Of a stretch of DNA of 64,000 nucleotides, positions 45,418 to 54,044 are shown in pieces. The stretch is from Haliscomenobacter sp040403615 (GTDB lineage: Bacteria > Bacteroidota > Bacteroidia > Chitinophagales > Saprospiraceae), in the NCBI RefSeq assembly GCF_040403615.1, contig NZ_JBBAKG010000008.1, positions 46,737-110,736 on the forward strand. Direction: 5' to 3'. Both the position numbers and the translations under genes were made by a program. Under the pieces are notes generated by a model that saw only the letters and a program-made list of their open reading frames with translations, ran no database searches and had not been told where the DNA came from. Within the stretch, counting starts at the first letter, position 1, and each line of letters opens with the position of its first letter.

Positions 45418-46269
45418 ATGGATCAACGCATCATCAACCTCTACGACGAATACACCCACAAGCCACTTACCCGCAAAGCCTTCATGCAACAATTGGTGAT
45501 GCTGACGGGCAGTACCGCAGCAGCCATGTCGATGCTGCCTTTGTTGGAATCGGATTTTAAAACCGCCAACATCACAACTGAGGGAGAACTTTTCACCGAA
45601 TACATTACTTATCCTGGCGTACAAGGGGAAATGAAGGCCTATGTAGCCCGCCCTGAAAAGAAAAAGAAATACCCGGCCATCATCGTAATTCACGAAAACC
45701 GGGGACTCAATACCCACATTGAAGACGTGGCCCGTCGTGCCGCAATGGCTGGCTTTTTGGCCATCGCCCCCAATGCTCTGGCGCCGCTGGGCAAGCCTGC
45801 TGCCACCGAAGATGAAGCCCGTCAATTGTTTACGACCCTCAAAGCCGAAGACAACACCGAAAATTTTATGCGCTGCATCGATTACTTGCCTGCTCGGGAA
45901 GACTGGAACGGCAAATTTGGTTGCGTTGGATTCTGTTGGGGGGGCGCTATGGCCAATACTTTGGCGGTGAAAGTGCCTGCGCTGAGTGCAGCAGTTGCTT
46001 TTTATGGCAGGCAACCGGAGGCGGCGGATGTCCCCAAAATCAAGGCAGCGGTCCAATTGCACTACGGTGCGCTGGATGAACGGGTAAACGCAGGTATGGC
46101 AGCCTATGAAGAAGCCATGAAAGCCAACAAAATCGTGTACGAGCAATATGTATACGAAGGTGCTAACCATGCTTTTCACAACGATACTTCTACTGCCAGA
46201 TACAACGAAGCCGCGGCTAAACTGGCCTGGAGCAGAACCATTGCGTTTTTTGAGAAGTATGTGAAGTGA
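45418..46269 (+). CDS. Dienelactone hydrolase-family protein
   Basis: 283 aa. The alpha/beta hydrolase core has VIHENRGLN, the nucleophile Cys in GCVGFCWGGAM (near 178), Asp in HYGALDERVNAG and His in GANHAFHND, which is the Cys-Asp-His triad of the family. The N-terminus (RKAFMQQLVMLTGSTAAAMS) resembles a Tat-type signal, so it may be exported. Such enzymes cleave dienelactones and other esters; the substrate is unknown. It begins 12 bp after the Uma2 gene. Confidence 0.9.
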   Translation: MDQRIINLYDEYTHKPLTRKAFMQQLVMLTGSTAAAMSMLPLLESDFKTANITTEGELFTEYITYPGVQGEMKAYVARPEKKKKYPAIIVIHENRGLNTHIEDVARRAAMAGFLAIAPNALAPLGKPAATEDEARQLFTTLKAEDNTENFMRCIDYLPAREDWNGKFGCVGFCWGGAMANTLAVKVPALSAAVAFYGRQPEAADVPKIKAAVQLHYGALDERVNAGMAAYEEAMKANKIVYEQYVYEGANHAFHNDTSTARYNEAAAKLAWSRTIAFFEKYVK

Positions 46270-46302
46270 TGCTTTAAAGTCAAACCATATCAACCTCAAG
46301 TA

Positions 46303-47190
46303 ATGCTACAACCCAAGATTCTTCTCCTGTTGTGTTCCGTGTTTTTTGCGGCCACCAGCCCTGAGCCTCACCTCAACTCCAGTGGTAATCACCGAGCCTT
46401 GCTGAAAACAGCCCAGCAAGGTCTGACGCCAGTGGTAGAAGACAGCATGGTATTGATTCCGGGAGGAAGCTTTCAAATGGGCAGCAGCGATGATAAGAAC
46501 CTCAGAAGAACCGGTCGTCCAGTAAACGTCAGCAGCTTTTATCTCTCCAAATACGAGGTAACCGTAGCGGATTTTGAACAATTCATCGATGCTACCAGCT
46601 ATCAAACGGATGCCGACAAAGATGGAGGAAGTTATTACCATGAAGGTCATATGAAAAAGAGGAGTGGCATCAATTGGAAATACGATGCAGCAGGTCAGCT
46701 CCGGCCAAGCTCCGAATATACCCACCCCGTGATTCACATCAGTTGGAATGATGCTACAGCATACTGCCAATGGTTGTCCCAAAAGACTGGATTGACTTAC
46801 CGCCTACCAACCGAAGCGGAATGGGAATATGCAGCCAGAGGTATAAATAACTCAAGCTACTTTTCCATCGGTAGCGATGCGGTAAATGAGATGGCCTGGT
46901 ACGCCTCAAATTCCGCTTATACCACCCATCCGGTTGGACAAAAGAATGCCAACGAGCTGGGCTTATACGACATGAATGGAAATGCATGGGAGTGGTGCCA
47001 GGATCAGTACCAGGTTTGGCCCGATAATATGGGCCATGCTCAAGGTGGGAGTACTGGCTACCTCCGGGTCTGTCGTGGTGGCTCCTGGGAAACCAGCCTC
47101 ATGGAACTACATGTAACGTTTGGCAGGGTCGTCAGTAGAGCGAACAACTGTTACAATGATACTGGGTTTCGTGTTGTTAGGGGAGAGTAG
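46303..47190 (+). CDS. Exported SUMF1/FGE-domain protein lacking the redox cysteines
   Basis: 295 aa with a signal peptide (MLQPKILLLLCSVFFAATS). The SUMF1 fold covers residues 45-293, with MVLIPGGSFQMGSSDD, SKYEVTVADFEQFI, RLPTEAEWEYAARG, ELGLYDMNGNAWEWCQDQ and CRGGSWETSLMEL. In true formylglycine-generating enzymes two Cys follow the RGGSW motif; here those positions are occupied by Thr/Ser/Glu. It is therefore unlikely to activate sulfatases and may be a GldK-like or binding member of the fold. No sulfatase gene is nearby. Confidence 0.85.
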   Translation: MLQPKILLLLCSVFFAATSPEPHLNSSGNHRALLKTAQQGLTPVVEDSMVLIPGGSFQMGSSDDKNLRRTGRPVNVSSFYLSKYEVTVADFEQFIDATSYQTDADKDGGSYYHEGHMKKRSGINWKYDAAGQLRPSSEYTHPVIHISWNDATAYCQWLSQKTGLTYRLPTEAEWEYAARGINNSSYFSIGSDAVNEMAWYASNSAYTTHPVGQKNANELGLYDMNGNAWEWCQDQYQVWPDNMGHAQGGSTGYLRVCRGGSWETSLMELHVTFGRVVSRANNCYNDTGFRVVRGE

Positions 47191-47252
47191 TTTTTGTGTG
47201 TTTTATCACGTTTAAGAAAAATGGAGCTCATCGTAAAATCGAAGTGGAAGCC

Positions 47253-47531
47253 ATGACGATTCTCTATGACATCGAAACCGATGGCCTTTTTTTGAAAGGC
47301 ATTGAAGAAGGCATTGAGAAAGGCATTAAGCAAGGTATCGAACTGGAAAAACAAGTTTTCGTGTACAAGCATTCGTCACTCCAAGAGTTTTCCTTGGAGA
47401 AAATTGCCCTAATCGTAGACATTAGCCCCGAAAGGCTCTTGGAAATGCTCCTTGCTTACCTGCAAACAGAAGGGCAAACCAAAGCTGAAGCCATTCGTAC
47501 GGTTGAAGCTCATCAGGCTAGGTTTGTGTAG
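47253..47531 (+). pseudogene. C-terminal remnant of an Rpn-like PD-(D/E)XK nuclease/transposase family protein
   Basis: 92 aa from the ATG at 47253; a GTG at 47196 gives a longer frame. It reads MTILYDIETDGLFLKG, followed by the Gly-Ile-Glu repeat GIEEGIEKGIKQGIELEK and a helical tail, the typical end of Rpn/DUF4351-type proteins. The nuclease domain that should precede it is absent. It begins right after the SUMF1-like gene. Whether it is expressed is unclear. Confidence 0.5.
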
Positions 47532-47639
47532 TTTTTAATGTTGAAAACTCTGGAAAAATTTCGAAAAAGCGCTGTTCCTGCGAATTTGATGGAATAACTT
47601 GTGAAGGAATTGCCCCTTCAGTCTGCTGCTCTGTAAGAA

Positions 47640-48146
47640 TTATGTCAGCGGGTACTCTATACTAGTCCATGCAACCGTATTATTCAATCCAGTCAAAAAA
47701 ATTTCCTCATCCTTGGGAGTTAAAACATTTTTCTCTAAAAATAATTTTATACACTTACCACAATGAGGAATGGATAATTGATTTAATTCATCAATATGGA
47801 TGAACAAATTACTCTCATATTTTTCCACGAAATTTTCAACCTCTTCTTTTAACATCAGTTGAGAAGAACTAAACTCAAAATTCTTATCTGTTATAGTTAG
47901 GCGAATCATTTCCTGTGTAATGTATTGATCATTACGAATTGAATCACCAACTCTCCTAGATAAAAATCCTATCATTTGTTCCCCGTGAAGTGGACAGACT
48001 ATCATTCCCATAATTATTCTTTGGTTTAAGAAATAGTCGACTGGCAAAAGTCCTTGAAAAAATCTTGCACTAATGCAACCATATGCCAAAATCAATAGTA
48101 TGTAAAAAACCTTTTCAATTTTTTCAGAAAAGTGCTGCACCTGCAC
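47640..48146 (-). CDS. Hypothetical protein with N-terminal membrane segment
   Basis: 168 aa with a GTG start (no ATG available near the N-terminus). One hydrophobic stretch (VFYILLILAYGCISARFF) lies near residues 13-30. A CPLHGEQM ... HCGKC pair of Cys/His clusters could bind a metal. Base composition here is noticeably A/T-richer than in the neighbouring genes, which suggests later acquisition. I do not recognise a family. It occupies the site where a ccoI gene is often found in Bacteroidota cbb3 clusters. Confidence 0.5.
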   Translation of the reverse strand: MQVQHFSEKIEKVFYILLILAYGCISARFFQGLLPVDYFLNQRIIMGMIVCPLHGEQMIGFLSRRVGDSIRNDQYITQEMIRLTITDKNFEFSSSQLMLKEEVENFVEKYESNLFIHIDELNQLSIPHCGKCIKLFLEKNVLTPKDEEIFLTGLNNTVAWTSIEYPLT

Positions 48147-48370
48147 CTTTCTCCTATAACAAAGTCCTCGTATCTTGACCCGATTGTTGCCTCGTTTTTG
48201 AACTACAAGTTCACAAAATCCTAGAAAAAAGTAACGTAAAAGACTTTCCTTAAAAAATAATCTTCTCCCCCTCTCCTACCCACACTGACAAAAATCACCG
48301 TCCCCCCTGACCCCCGTCATTCAGCCCAACACGGCCTCAGCGCTACCTTGTGTCGAAACTTGACAAAGGT

Positions 48371-48532
48371 ATGACAATCATTTTCATTCTCATTTTGATC
48401 AGCCTTATCCTGGCACTGGGTTTTCTGGGAGCATTTTTCTGGGCCGTGAAAGGCGGACAATACGATGACGATTATACACCGTCGATCCGCATGCTCCTCG
48501 ACGATAAGAAACCAACTGATACAAAACTTTAA
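48371..48532 (+). CDS. ccoS: Cytochrome cbb3 oxidase maturation protein CcoS
   Basis: 53 aa from the ATG at 48371; a GTG at 48350 adds seven residues. It has a single membrane helix (MTIIFILILISLILALGFLG) followed by the family signature FFWAVKGGQYDDDYTPSIRM. It assists cofactor insertion into the cbb3 oxidase. First gene of the cco operon, 12 bp ahead of ccoNO. Confidence 0.93.
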   Translation: MTIIFILILISLILALGFLGAFFWAVKGGQYDDDYTPSIRMLLDDKKPTDTKL

Positions 48533-48544
48533 ATATCGAACCTG

Positions 48545-50677
48545 ATGGCACAAGTAGAGACTTTTTACTACGACAATGCTATAGTGCGCAAATTTGCGTA
48601 TGCGACCATGCTCTGGAGTGTTGTGGCGATGCTAGTCGGCTTGATTGCAGCTTTCCAGCTCATCATTCCCGAATTGAACCTCGGCATTCCGTACACGACT
48701 TATGGCAGAATTCGCCCATTGCACACCAACGCCGCAATCTTTGCTTTTGTTGGCAATGGCATTTACATGGGGGTTTATTATTCCCTCCAACGTTTGCTCA
48801 AAACGCGCATGTTCAGCAATGCATTGAGCAACATCCACTTCTGGGGCTGGCAGGCCATTATCGTGATGGCCGCGGTTACGTTGCCCTTGGGCATTACCAG
48901 CGCCAAAGAATATGCTGAACTGGAATGGCCCATTGACATCGCGATCGCGTTGGTATGGGTTGTTTTTGGGATCAACATGTTTGGCACCATCATCAAGCGC
49001 CGTGAAAACCACCTGTATGTAGCCATCTGGTTTTACATCGCCACATGGATCACCATTACAGTGTTGCACATCTGCAACAACATCGAGATTCCGGTATCCG
49101 CAACCAAGAGTTACAACATTTTTGCCGGGGTACAAGACGCGCTCGTGCAGTGGTGGTATGGCCACAATGCAGTAGCGTTCTTCCTAACTACGCCTTACCT
49201 GGGCTTGATGTATTATTTCTTGCCCAAAGCGGCCAATCGTCCGGTGTATTCCTATCGATTGTCCATTATTCACTTCTGGGCACTGATCTTTATTTACATC
49301 TGGGCAGGGCCACACCACTTGTTGTACACCTCCTTGCCCGATTGGGCCCAATCGCTGGGAACTGTTTTCTCGATCATGCTGATTGCACCCTCCTGGGGCG
49401 GGATGCTCAATGGTTTGTTGACCCTACGCGGTGCCTGGGATCGGGTACGCCAAGACCCAGTGCTGAAGTTTATGGTAGTGGCCATCACGGCTTATGGTAT
49501 GGCTACATTTGAAGGGCCGATGCTCTCCATCAAGTCTGTCAACGCGATCAGCCACTTTACCGACTGGACCATTGGCCACGTACACATCGGCACCTTGGGT
49601 TGGAATGGTTTCTTGACCTTTGGTATCCTGTACTGGTTGATCCCAAGATTGTTTGACACCAAATTATACTCTCTGAAACTAGCCAATGCCCACTTCTGGA
49701 TTGGCACTCTGGGTATTGCATTCTATGCCATCCCCTTGTACTGGGCAGGCTGGGTACAGAGTTTGATGTGGAAAGAATTTACTCCTGATGGTTTCCTGAA
49801 ATACGGCAACTTCCTGGAAACAGTGACGCAAATCCTGCCGATGTACTACATCCGTGCGCTGGGTGGCACACTGTACTTTGCCGGTACGCTGGTGATGATT
49901 TACAACTTGATTGCCACCATCCGCCAGGGATCATTCATTGGTGACGAAGCCGCTGAAGCTCCTGCAAGATTAGCTAGTGATGGTGTACACAAAGGAGAAC
50001 ACTGGCACCGCTGGATCGAACGTCGTCCAATTCAATTGTTGATTGCCAGTGCAATTGCCATTTTGATTGGCGGTATTCTGGAAATCTTCCCAATGGTGAT
50101 GATCGAATCCAACGTACCCAAGATTGCTTCGGTAAAACCATATACACCACTGGAATTGCACGGTCGCGACCTTTACATCCGCGAAGGATGCATGGGTTGT
50201 CATTCGCAAATGGTGCGCCCATTCCGCTCGGAAACCGAACGCTACGGCGAATATTCCAAATCTGGTGAATACATCTACGACCGTCCATTCTTGTGGGGTT
50301 CCAAACGTACCGGGCCAGATTTGCACCGCGAAGGCGGCAAATATCCCGACAGTTGGCACTACAACCACATGGTTGACCCACAGAGTATGTCGCCAGGTTC
50401 GATCATGCCTCCCTATCCCTGGATGTTGCGCGATGAGATGAACCTGAGCACCCTGCCACGCAAAATCGAAGTATTGCGCATGCTTGGCACTCCTTATCCT
50501 GAAGGATTTGAGGATCAAGCTGTAGCCGACTTGAAAAAACAGGCTGCTGGCGTAGCTGACAGATTGCGCAAAGACGGCGTAGAAGACGATAAACTGGAAA
50601 AACGGGAAATCGTAGCCTTGATCGCCTACATGCAAAGATTGGGTACCGACATTAAGCCGAAACCGCAAATGAATTAA
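48545..50677 (+). CDS. ccoNO: Fused CcoN-CcoO subunit of cbb3-type cytochrome c oxidase
   Basis: 710 aa. Residues 1 to about 475 are CcoN, the 12-helix haem-copper subunit, with haem and copper His ligands in LHTNAAIFAFVGNG, WWYGHNAVAFFL, GPHHLLYTSLP and DWTIGHVHIGTLGW. From about 495 a membrane helix (LLIASAIAILIGGILEI) starts CcoO, with one c-type haem site CMGCHSQMVRPF (near 548). The N-O fusion is a known Bacteroidota arrangement. It reduces O2 to water with high affinity, supporting microaerobic respiration. Confidence 0.97.
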   Translation: MAQVETFYYDNAIVRKFAYATMLWSVVAMLVGLIAAFQLIIPELNLGIPYTTYGRIRPLHTNAAIFAFVGNGIYMGVYYSLQRLLKTRMFSNALSNIHFWGWQAIIVMAAVTLPLGITSAKEYAELEWPIDIAIALVWVVFGINMFGTIIKRRENHLYVAIWFYIATWITITVLHICNNIEIPVSATKSYNIFAGVQDALVQWWYGHNAVAFFLTTPYLGLMYYFLPKAANRPVYSYRLSIIHFWALIFIYIWAGPHHLLYTSLPDWAQSLGTVFSIMLIAPSWGGMLNGLLTLRGAWDRVRQDPVLKFMVVAITAYGMATFEGPMLSIKSVNAISHFTDWTIGHVHIGTLGWNGFLTFGILYWLIPRLFDTKLYSLKLANAHFWIGTLGIAFYAIPLYWAGWVQSLMWKEFTPDGFLKYGNFLETVTQILPMYYIRALGGTLYFAGTLVMIYNLIATIRQGSFIGDEAAEAPARLASDGVHKGEHWHRWIERRPIQLLIASAIAILIGGILEIFPMVMIESNVPKIASVKPYTPLELHGRDLYIREGCMGCHSQMVRPFRSETERYGEYSKSGEYIYDRPFLWGSKRTGPDLHREGGKYPDSWHYNHMVDPQSMSPGSIMPPYPWMLRDEMNLSTLPRKIEVLRMLGTPYPEGFEDQAVADLKKQAAGVADRLRKDGVEDDKLEKREIVALIAYMQRLGTDIKPKPQMN

Positions 50678-50683
50678 TTAGAA

Positions 50684-50763
50684 AGTTTGGGGTTTATCTC
50701 CTCTCGGCCCGGGCACTTCGGCTTCGCTCAGTGACCGGGTCGAGAGGAGATAAACCCCAAACT
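50684..50763. repeat. 80-bp palindrome between ccoNO and ccoQ
   Basis: Arms AGTTTGGGGTTTATCTCCTCTCG (50684-50706) and its perfect complement (50741-50763) enclose a GC-rich inner stem CCCGGGCACT/AGTGACCGGG and a loop with CTTCGGCTTCGCTC. It lies 6 nt after ccoNO and 15 nt before ccoQ inside an operon. The RNA hairpin could reduce or stabilise the transcript at this point. Confidence 0.85.
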
Positions 50764-50778
50764 CCAAAACATAAGAAA

Positions 50779-50982
50779 ATGTACAAATACATTCTCGAAG
50801 GCGTTGGCAACATCAATTGGATGGCCATTTCTGCGCTGATCACCTTTGTGACCATATTTCTGGTGAGCGCGGTGATGGCATTCCGCAGTACGCCTTTATT
50901 CCTGAATAAAATGTCGAATCTTCCCCTGGATGATTCAATTCTTAAAACATCGGAAACAGCCATTAGCCATGAAGAAAAATAA
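50779..50982 (+). CDS. ccoQ: Small cbb3 oxidase subunit CcoQ-like
   Basis: 67 aa from the ATG at 50779, since the longer frame runs into the preceding palindrome. It has one membrane helix (WMAISALITFVTIFLVSAVM). Sequence similarity to CcoQ is weak; the assignment rests on size, single helix and position between ccoNO and ccoP. Its end overlaps the ccoP start by 14 bp. Confidence 0.7.
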   Translation: MYKYILEGVGNINWMAISALITFVTIFLVSAVMAFRSTPLFLNKMSNLPLDDSILKTSETAISHEEK

Positions 50983-51931
50983 GCTCAAAAAGCAACTGTT
51001 CATTACCATTCTGGCACTCCTGTCTTCTTCTATGGTGTTTGCCCAACAAGCAAGCGCAGGTGCCACTACTACTGCTCAGGCAGACAATGGATTTTACAAT
51101 TCATTTCTGGCCAATGGGCTGATCGTTTTTGCTGGTTTGACCATGTTGGGTGCCGTATTGGCCCTGTTCCACTTGCTCAATATGATGATCAAGGTGCAGC
51201 AAATCAAGATTTACCAAGAGCAAGGCATCGAAGCTTTTGTTGAAGAAGTTCAAAAAGCAAAAGATCCTTGGTGGAAACGCCAATACAAAGCCTGGACTAA
51301 CGTAGTGCCTGTGGAAAAGGAAGATTCAGTGATGCTGGATCACAACTACGACGGCATTCGGGAATTGGACAACAGCTTGCCACCCTGGTGGGTCGCCATG
51401 TTCATCATTACCGTTGTTTTTTCAGTTGTTTTCCTGGGTTATTACCATGTTTTGGGCGGCCAAAGCCAGAAAGAGGAATACGAAGCAGCCATGAAAGTTG
51501 CGGAAGAGTCAAAAGCGGCGTTTGCAGCTACCCAAGCCAACAAAATTGATGAAGAGAATTTGGAAGCCAGTACCGATCCACAGGATCTCGCTATCGGCAA
51601 AACCATTTACAGCACCAACTGCGTGGCTTGTCACCTGGCAAATGGAGAAGGCAGTGTAGGACCAAACCTGACCGATGAGTTTTGGATCCACGGCGGCGGC
51701 ATCAAAAATGTATACAAAACCGTGAAAAATGGGGTGCCTGAAAAAGGGATGATTGCCTGGAGTGCACAACTCAAGCCTACGGATATCTACAAAGTCAGCA
51801 GTTACATCCTTACCCTGCAAGGTACCAATCCTCCAAATGCCAAAGCGCCTCAGGGTGTCAAGTACGTCCCTGACGAAGGTGAAGAGGAAGACGACACTGA
51901 CGTGGATAGTGCGGATAAAAGCATGAACTAG
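50969..51931 (+). CDS. ccoP: Cytochrome c subunit CcoP of cbb3 oxidase
   Basis: 320 aa from the ATG at 50969. There is an N-terminal signal or first helix (LFITILALLSSSMVFAQ), a second helix (GLIVFAGLTMLGAVLALFHL), then the CcoP signature DNSLPPWWVAMFIITVVFSV (third helix). One c-type haem site, TNCVACHLANGEG (near 220), is present; proteobacterial CcoP has two, and the single-haem form is common in Bacteroidota. It passes electrons to the CcoO/CcoN core. An acidic tail (EGEEEDDTDVDSAD) ends the protein. Confidence 0.93.
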   Translation: MKKNKLKKQLFITILALLSSSMVFAQQASAGATTTAQADNGFYNSFLANGLIVFAGLTMLGAVLALFHLLNMMIKVQQIKIYQEQGIEAFVEEVQKAKDPWWKRQYKAWTNVVPVEKEDSVMLDHNYDGIRELDNSLPPWWVAMFIITVVFSVVFLGYYHVLGGQSQKEEYEAAMKVAEESKAAFAATQANKIDEENLEASTDPQDLAIGKTIYSTNCVACHLANGEGSVGPNLTDEFWIHGGGIKNVYKTVKNGVPEKGMIAWSAQLKPTDIYKVSSYILTLQGTNPPNAKAPQGVKYVPDEGEEEDDTDVDSADKSMN

Positions 51932-51934
51932 ATC

Positions 51935-52018
51935 TTGGGTTTTCAAGTTCTGGGTTCGCACAATTTGCTCAAGCAATGCAATACCGTGTGAGTCCAGAAC
52001 TTGTTACCAAAGACCCAA
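51935..52018. repeat. 84-bp imperfect inverted repeat between ccoP and ccoG
   Basis: TTGGGT ... CAAGTTCTGG ... CACA on the left pairs with TGTG ... CCAGAACTTG ... ACCCAA on the right. Its wording (GGGTTTT, AAGTTCTGGGTT, GCAC) is shared with the inverted repeat at 56040-56125, suggesting one family. Confidence 0.65.
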
Positions 52019-52035
52019 ACTTTTAAAGAAACATC

Positions 52036-53571
52036 ATGGACAGGAAGGATTCAATCACCCAAATAGAAGACACCGAAGATTACCGCGATCACATTGCCAC
52101 GGTAGATGAACAGGGCAAGCGGATCTGGGTCTATCCCAAAAAACCCAAAGGAAAATTCACCTCCGGAAGGACTTATCTTAGCTGGGCATTCTTGATTTTT
52201 TTGTTTGGCATGCCCTTTATCAAAATGAATGGTGAGCCATTTATGCTTTTTAATGTATTGAAGCGGCACTTTATCCTGTTTGGGGTAAATTTTGCGCCGC
52301 AAGATTTCCATTTGTTTGTGCTGGCGATGTTGACCTTTGTGGTGTTCATTATTCTCTTTACGGTTATTTACGGGCGCTTGTTTTGCGGCTGGGTATGCCC
52401 GCAAACAGTGTTCATGGAAATGGTTTTTCGCAAAATTGAATACTGGATCGAGGGCGATGCCAATGCCCAACGCAGACTCAACAGCAGCCCCTGGACTACC
52501 GAGAAAATCATCAAAAAAGGGGGCAAACAAGCCCTGTTTTTTGCCATTTCGGTATTGATCGCCAATACCTTTCTGGCCTACATCATTGGATTGGAAGAGG
52601 TGTGGAAAATAGCCACCCAACCGATTTCTCAAAACCTGCAAGGATTCATCGCTTTAATGATCTTTTCCTTTGCCTTCTTCTTCGTTTTCTCCTGGATGCG
52701 CGAACAGATTTGCATTGCCATTTGCCCTTATGGCCGTTTGCAAGGGGTACTGCTGGATAAAAGCTCTATCGTGGTTCACTATGACTATGTACGCGGTGAA
52801 CCTCGCGGCAAAATCAAACGCGAGCAAACCCAGCCCGAATCGCCTGTGGACGCCATCAGGCACAGTATTTTGCAAAGCGAAAACACTGTAGCGCTGGAAA
52901 TGGTAGAAGCAATGCCCAATGCGAGTACCCCGATAGAAGCCATTCAAAAAAGCCTCGGCGATTGCATCGATTGCAAATTGTGCATCCATGTATGCCCTAC
53001 CGGAATCGACATTCGCAATGGCACGCAATTGGAATGTGTCAATTGTACCGCTTGCATCGATGCCTGTGATGAGGTAATGGACAAAGTGAAGCGCCCACGC
53101 GGTTTGATCCGTTATGCCAGCGCTACCAGCATCGAAACCAAAACACAAACCATCTTCACCCCTCGGGTCAAAGCTTACTCCGTAGTATTGGTGCTGATGA
53201 TCATCGTCAATATTGTCGTATTTTCGATGCGTACCAATGTGGAAGTTTTGCTGTTGCGCACTCCTGGCCTGTTGTTCCAAAAAGTGGGTAAAACCCACAT
53301 CAGCAATTTGTACAACTACGAGATAATCAACAAGACCCGCGATACTTTCCCGATTGAATTCCGTTTGGTGAACCCTCGTGGCACGATCAAACTCATTGGC
53401 AAAACGCCCTTGACCAAGGCTTCGGACGTCACCAAAGGAGAATTGTTTGTGGAAATATCTAGAAAAAACCTGACCGGGCGGAAGACCAGAATTTCGGTAG
53501 ATGTGTATTCCCAAGGGAAAAAAATCGACCGCGTCAAAACGAACTTTTTAGGCCCAATTGGGGGCTTGTAA
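52036..53571 (+). CDS. ccoG: Cytochrome cbb3 oxidase accessory protein CcoG
   Basis: 511 aa. Five to six membrane helices surround the iron-sulfur region. The motifs are CGWVCPQTVFMEMVF and CIAICPYGRLQGVLLD in the membrane part, then two ferredoxin-type clusters, CIDCKLCIHVCPTGIDI and CVNCTACIDACDEVM (near 313-345). The C-terminal domain is Ig-like (FixG_C). CcoG is an iron-sulfur reductase that supplies Cu(I) to cbb3 assembly. It follows ccoP and precedes ccoH. Confidence 0.95.
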   Translation: MDRKDSITQIEDTEDYRDHIATVDEQGKRIWVYPKKPKGKFTSGRTYLSWAFLIFLFGMPFIKMNGEPFMLFNVLKRHFILFGVNFAPQDFHLFVLAMLTFVVFIILFTVIYGRLFCGWVCPQTVFMEMVFRKIEYWIEGDANAQRRLNSSPWTTEKIIKKGGKQALFFAISVLIANTFLAYIIGLEEVWKIATQPISQNLQGFIALMIFSFAFFFVFSWMREQICIAICPYGRLQGVLLDKSSIVVHYDYVRGEPRGKIKREQTQPESPVDAIRHSILQSENTVALEMVEAMPNASTPIEAIQKSLGDCIDCKLCIHVCPTGIDIRNGTQLECVNCTACIDACDEVMDKVKRPRGLIRYASATSIETKTQTIFTPRVKAYSVVLVLMIIVNIVVFSMRTNVEVLLLRTPGLLFQKVGKTHISNLYNYEIINKTRDTFPIEFRLVNPRGTIKLIGKTPLTKASDVTKGELFVEISRKNLTGRKTRISVDVYSQGKKIDRVKTNFLGPIGGL

Positions 53572-53599
53572 TTCTTTAAAGTCTCTAAATCACATCAAC

Positions 53600-54040
53600 A
53601 TGAAAATCAATTGGGGCACCGGAATTGCCATTTTTTACAGCTTGTTTGTGTTGACTTTGGTGTACGAAGTATACCGCTCAACCCAATACGACAACAGCTT
53701 GGTTTCAGAAAAGTATTATGCCGATGATTTGAATTACCAGGCACACTATGATAAAATCAGCAACTCGCAGGGATTGAAGGCCGATTTGAAAATTGAAGCA
53801 GCCGAATCTGGCAGCCAGGTGGAATTGTTTTTCCCTGAAGACCTGGGTCGGGTGCATGGTCAAATCTTCTTCTTTTGTCCATCTGATCAGGCCAGTGATT
53901 TCAAGGTCAACATTGCACCGAATCTCAACAATCGGCAGGTTATCTCTACTTCTGGCCTGAAATCGGGTTTGTGGCGGGTAAAAGTAGACTGGTCGGACGG
54001 CAAAAAAGGGTATTACACCGAAGAGGTCATTCAAATCTAA
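53600..54040 (+). CDS. ccoH: FixH/CcoH family assembly protein
   Basis: 146 aa from the ATG at 53600; the frame is open 14 codons upstream into the ccoG end. One N-terminal membrane helix (GTGIAIFYSLFVLTLVYEVY) is followed by the FixH-type motif VSEKYYADDLNYQAHYDKI and a beta-rich periplasmic domain. CcoH is needed for cbb3 oxidase assembly and stability. Position between ccoG and a copper-related membrane protein supports this. Confidence 0.9.
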   Translation: MKINWGTGIAIFYSLFVLTLVYEVYRSTQYDNSLVSEKYYADDLNYQAHYDKISNSQGLKADLKIEAAESGSQVELFFPEDLGRVHGQIFFFCPSDQASDFKVNIAPNLNNRQVISTSGLKSGLWRVKVDWSDGKKGYYTEEVIQI

Positions 54041-54044
54041 AATC

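Noticed and set aside
45325..46299. Long minus-strand open frame (324 aa) opposite the dienelactone hydrolase
   Set aside because: The plus-strand gene has a full Cys-Asp-His triad and family length. The minus frame shows no recognisable domain and is an antisense shadow.
46303..47190. Active formylglycine-generating enzyme
   Set aside because: The two catalytic cysteines after RGGSW are absent and no sulfatase gene accompanies it.
52654..53514. Minus-strand frame of 286 aa over ccoG
   Set aside because: The plus strand encodes the iron-sulfur motifs of CcoG; the antisense frame has no family features.
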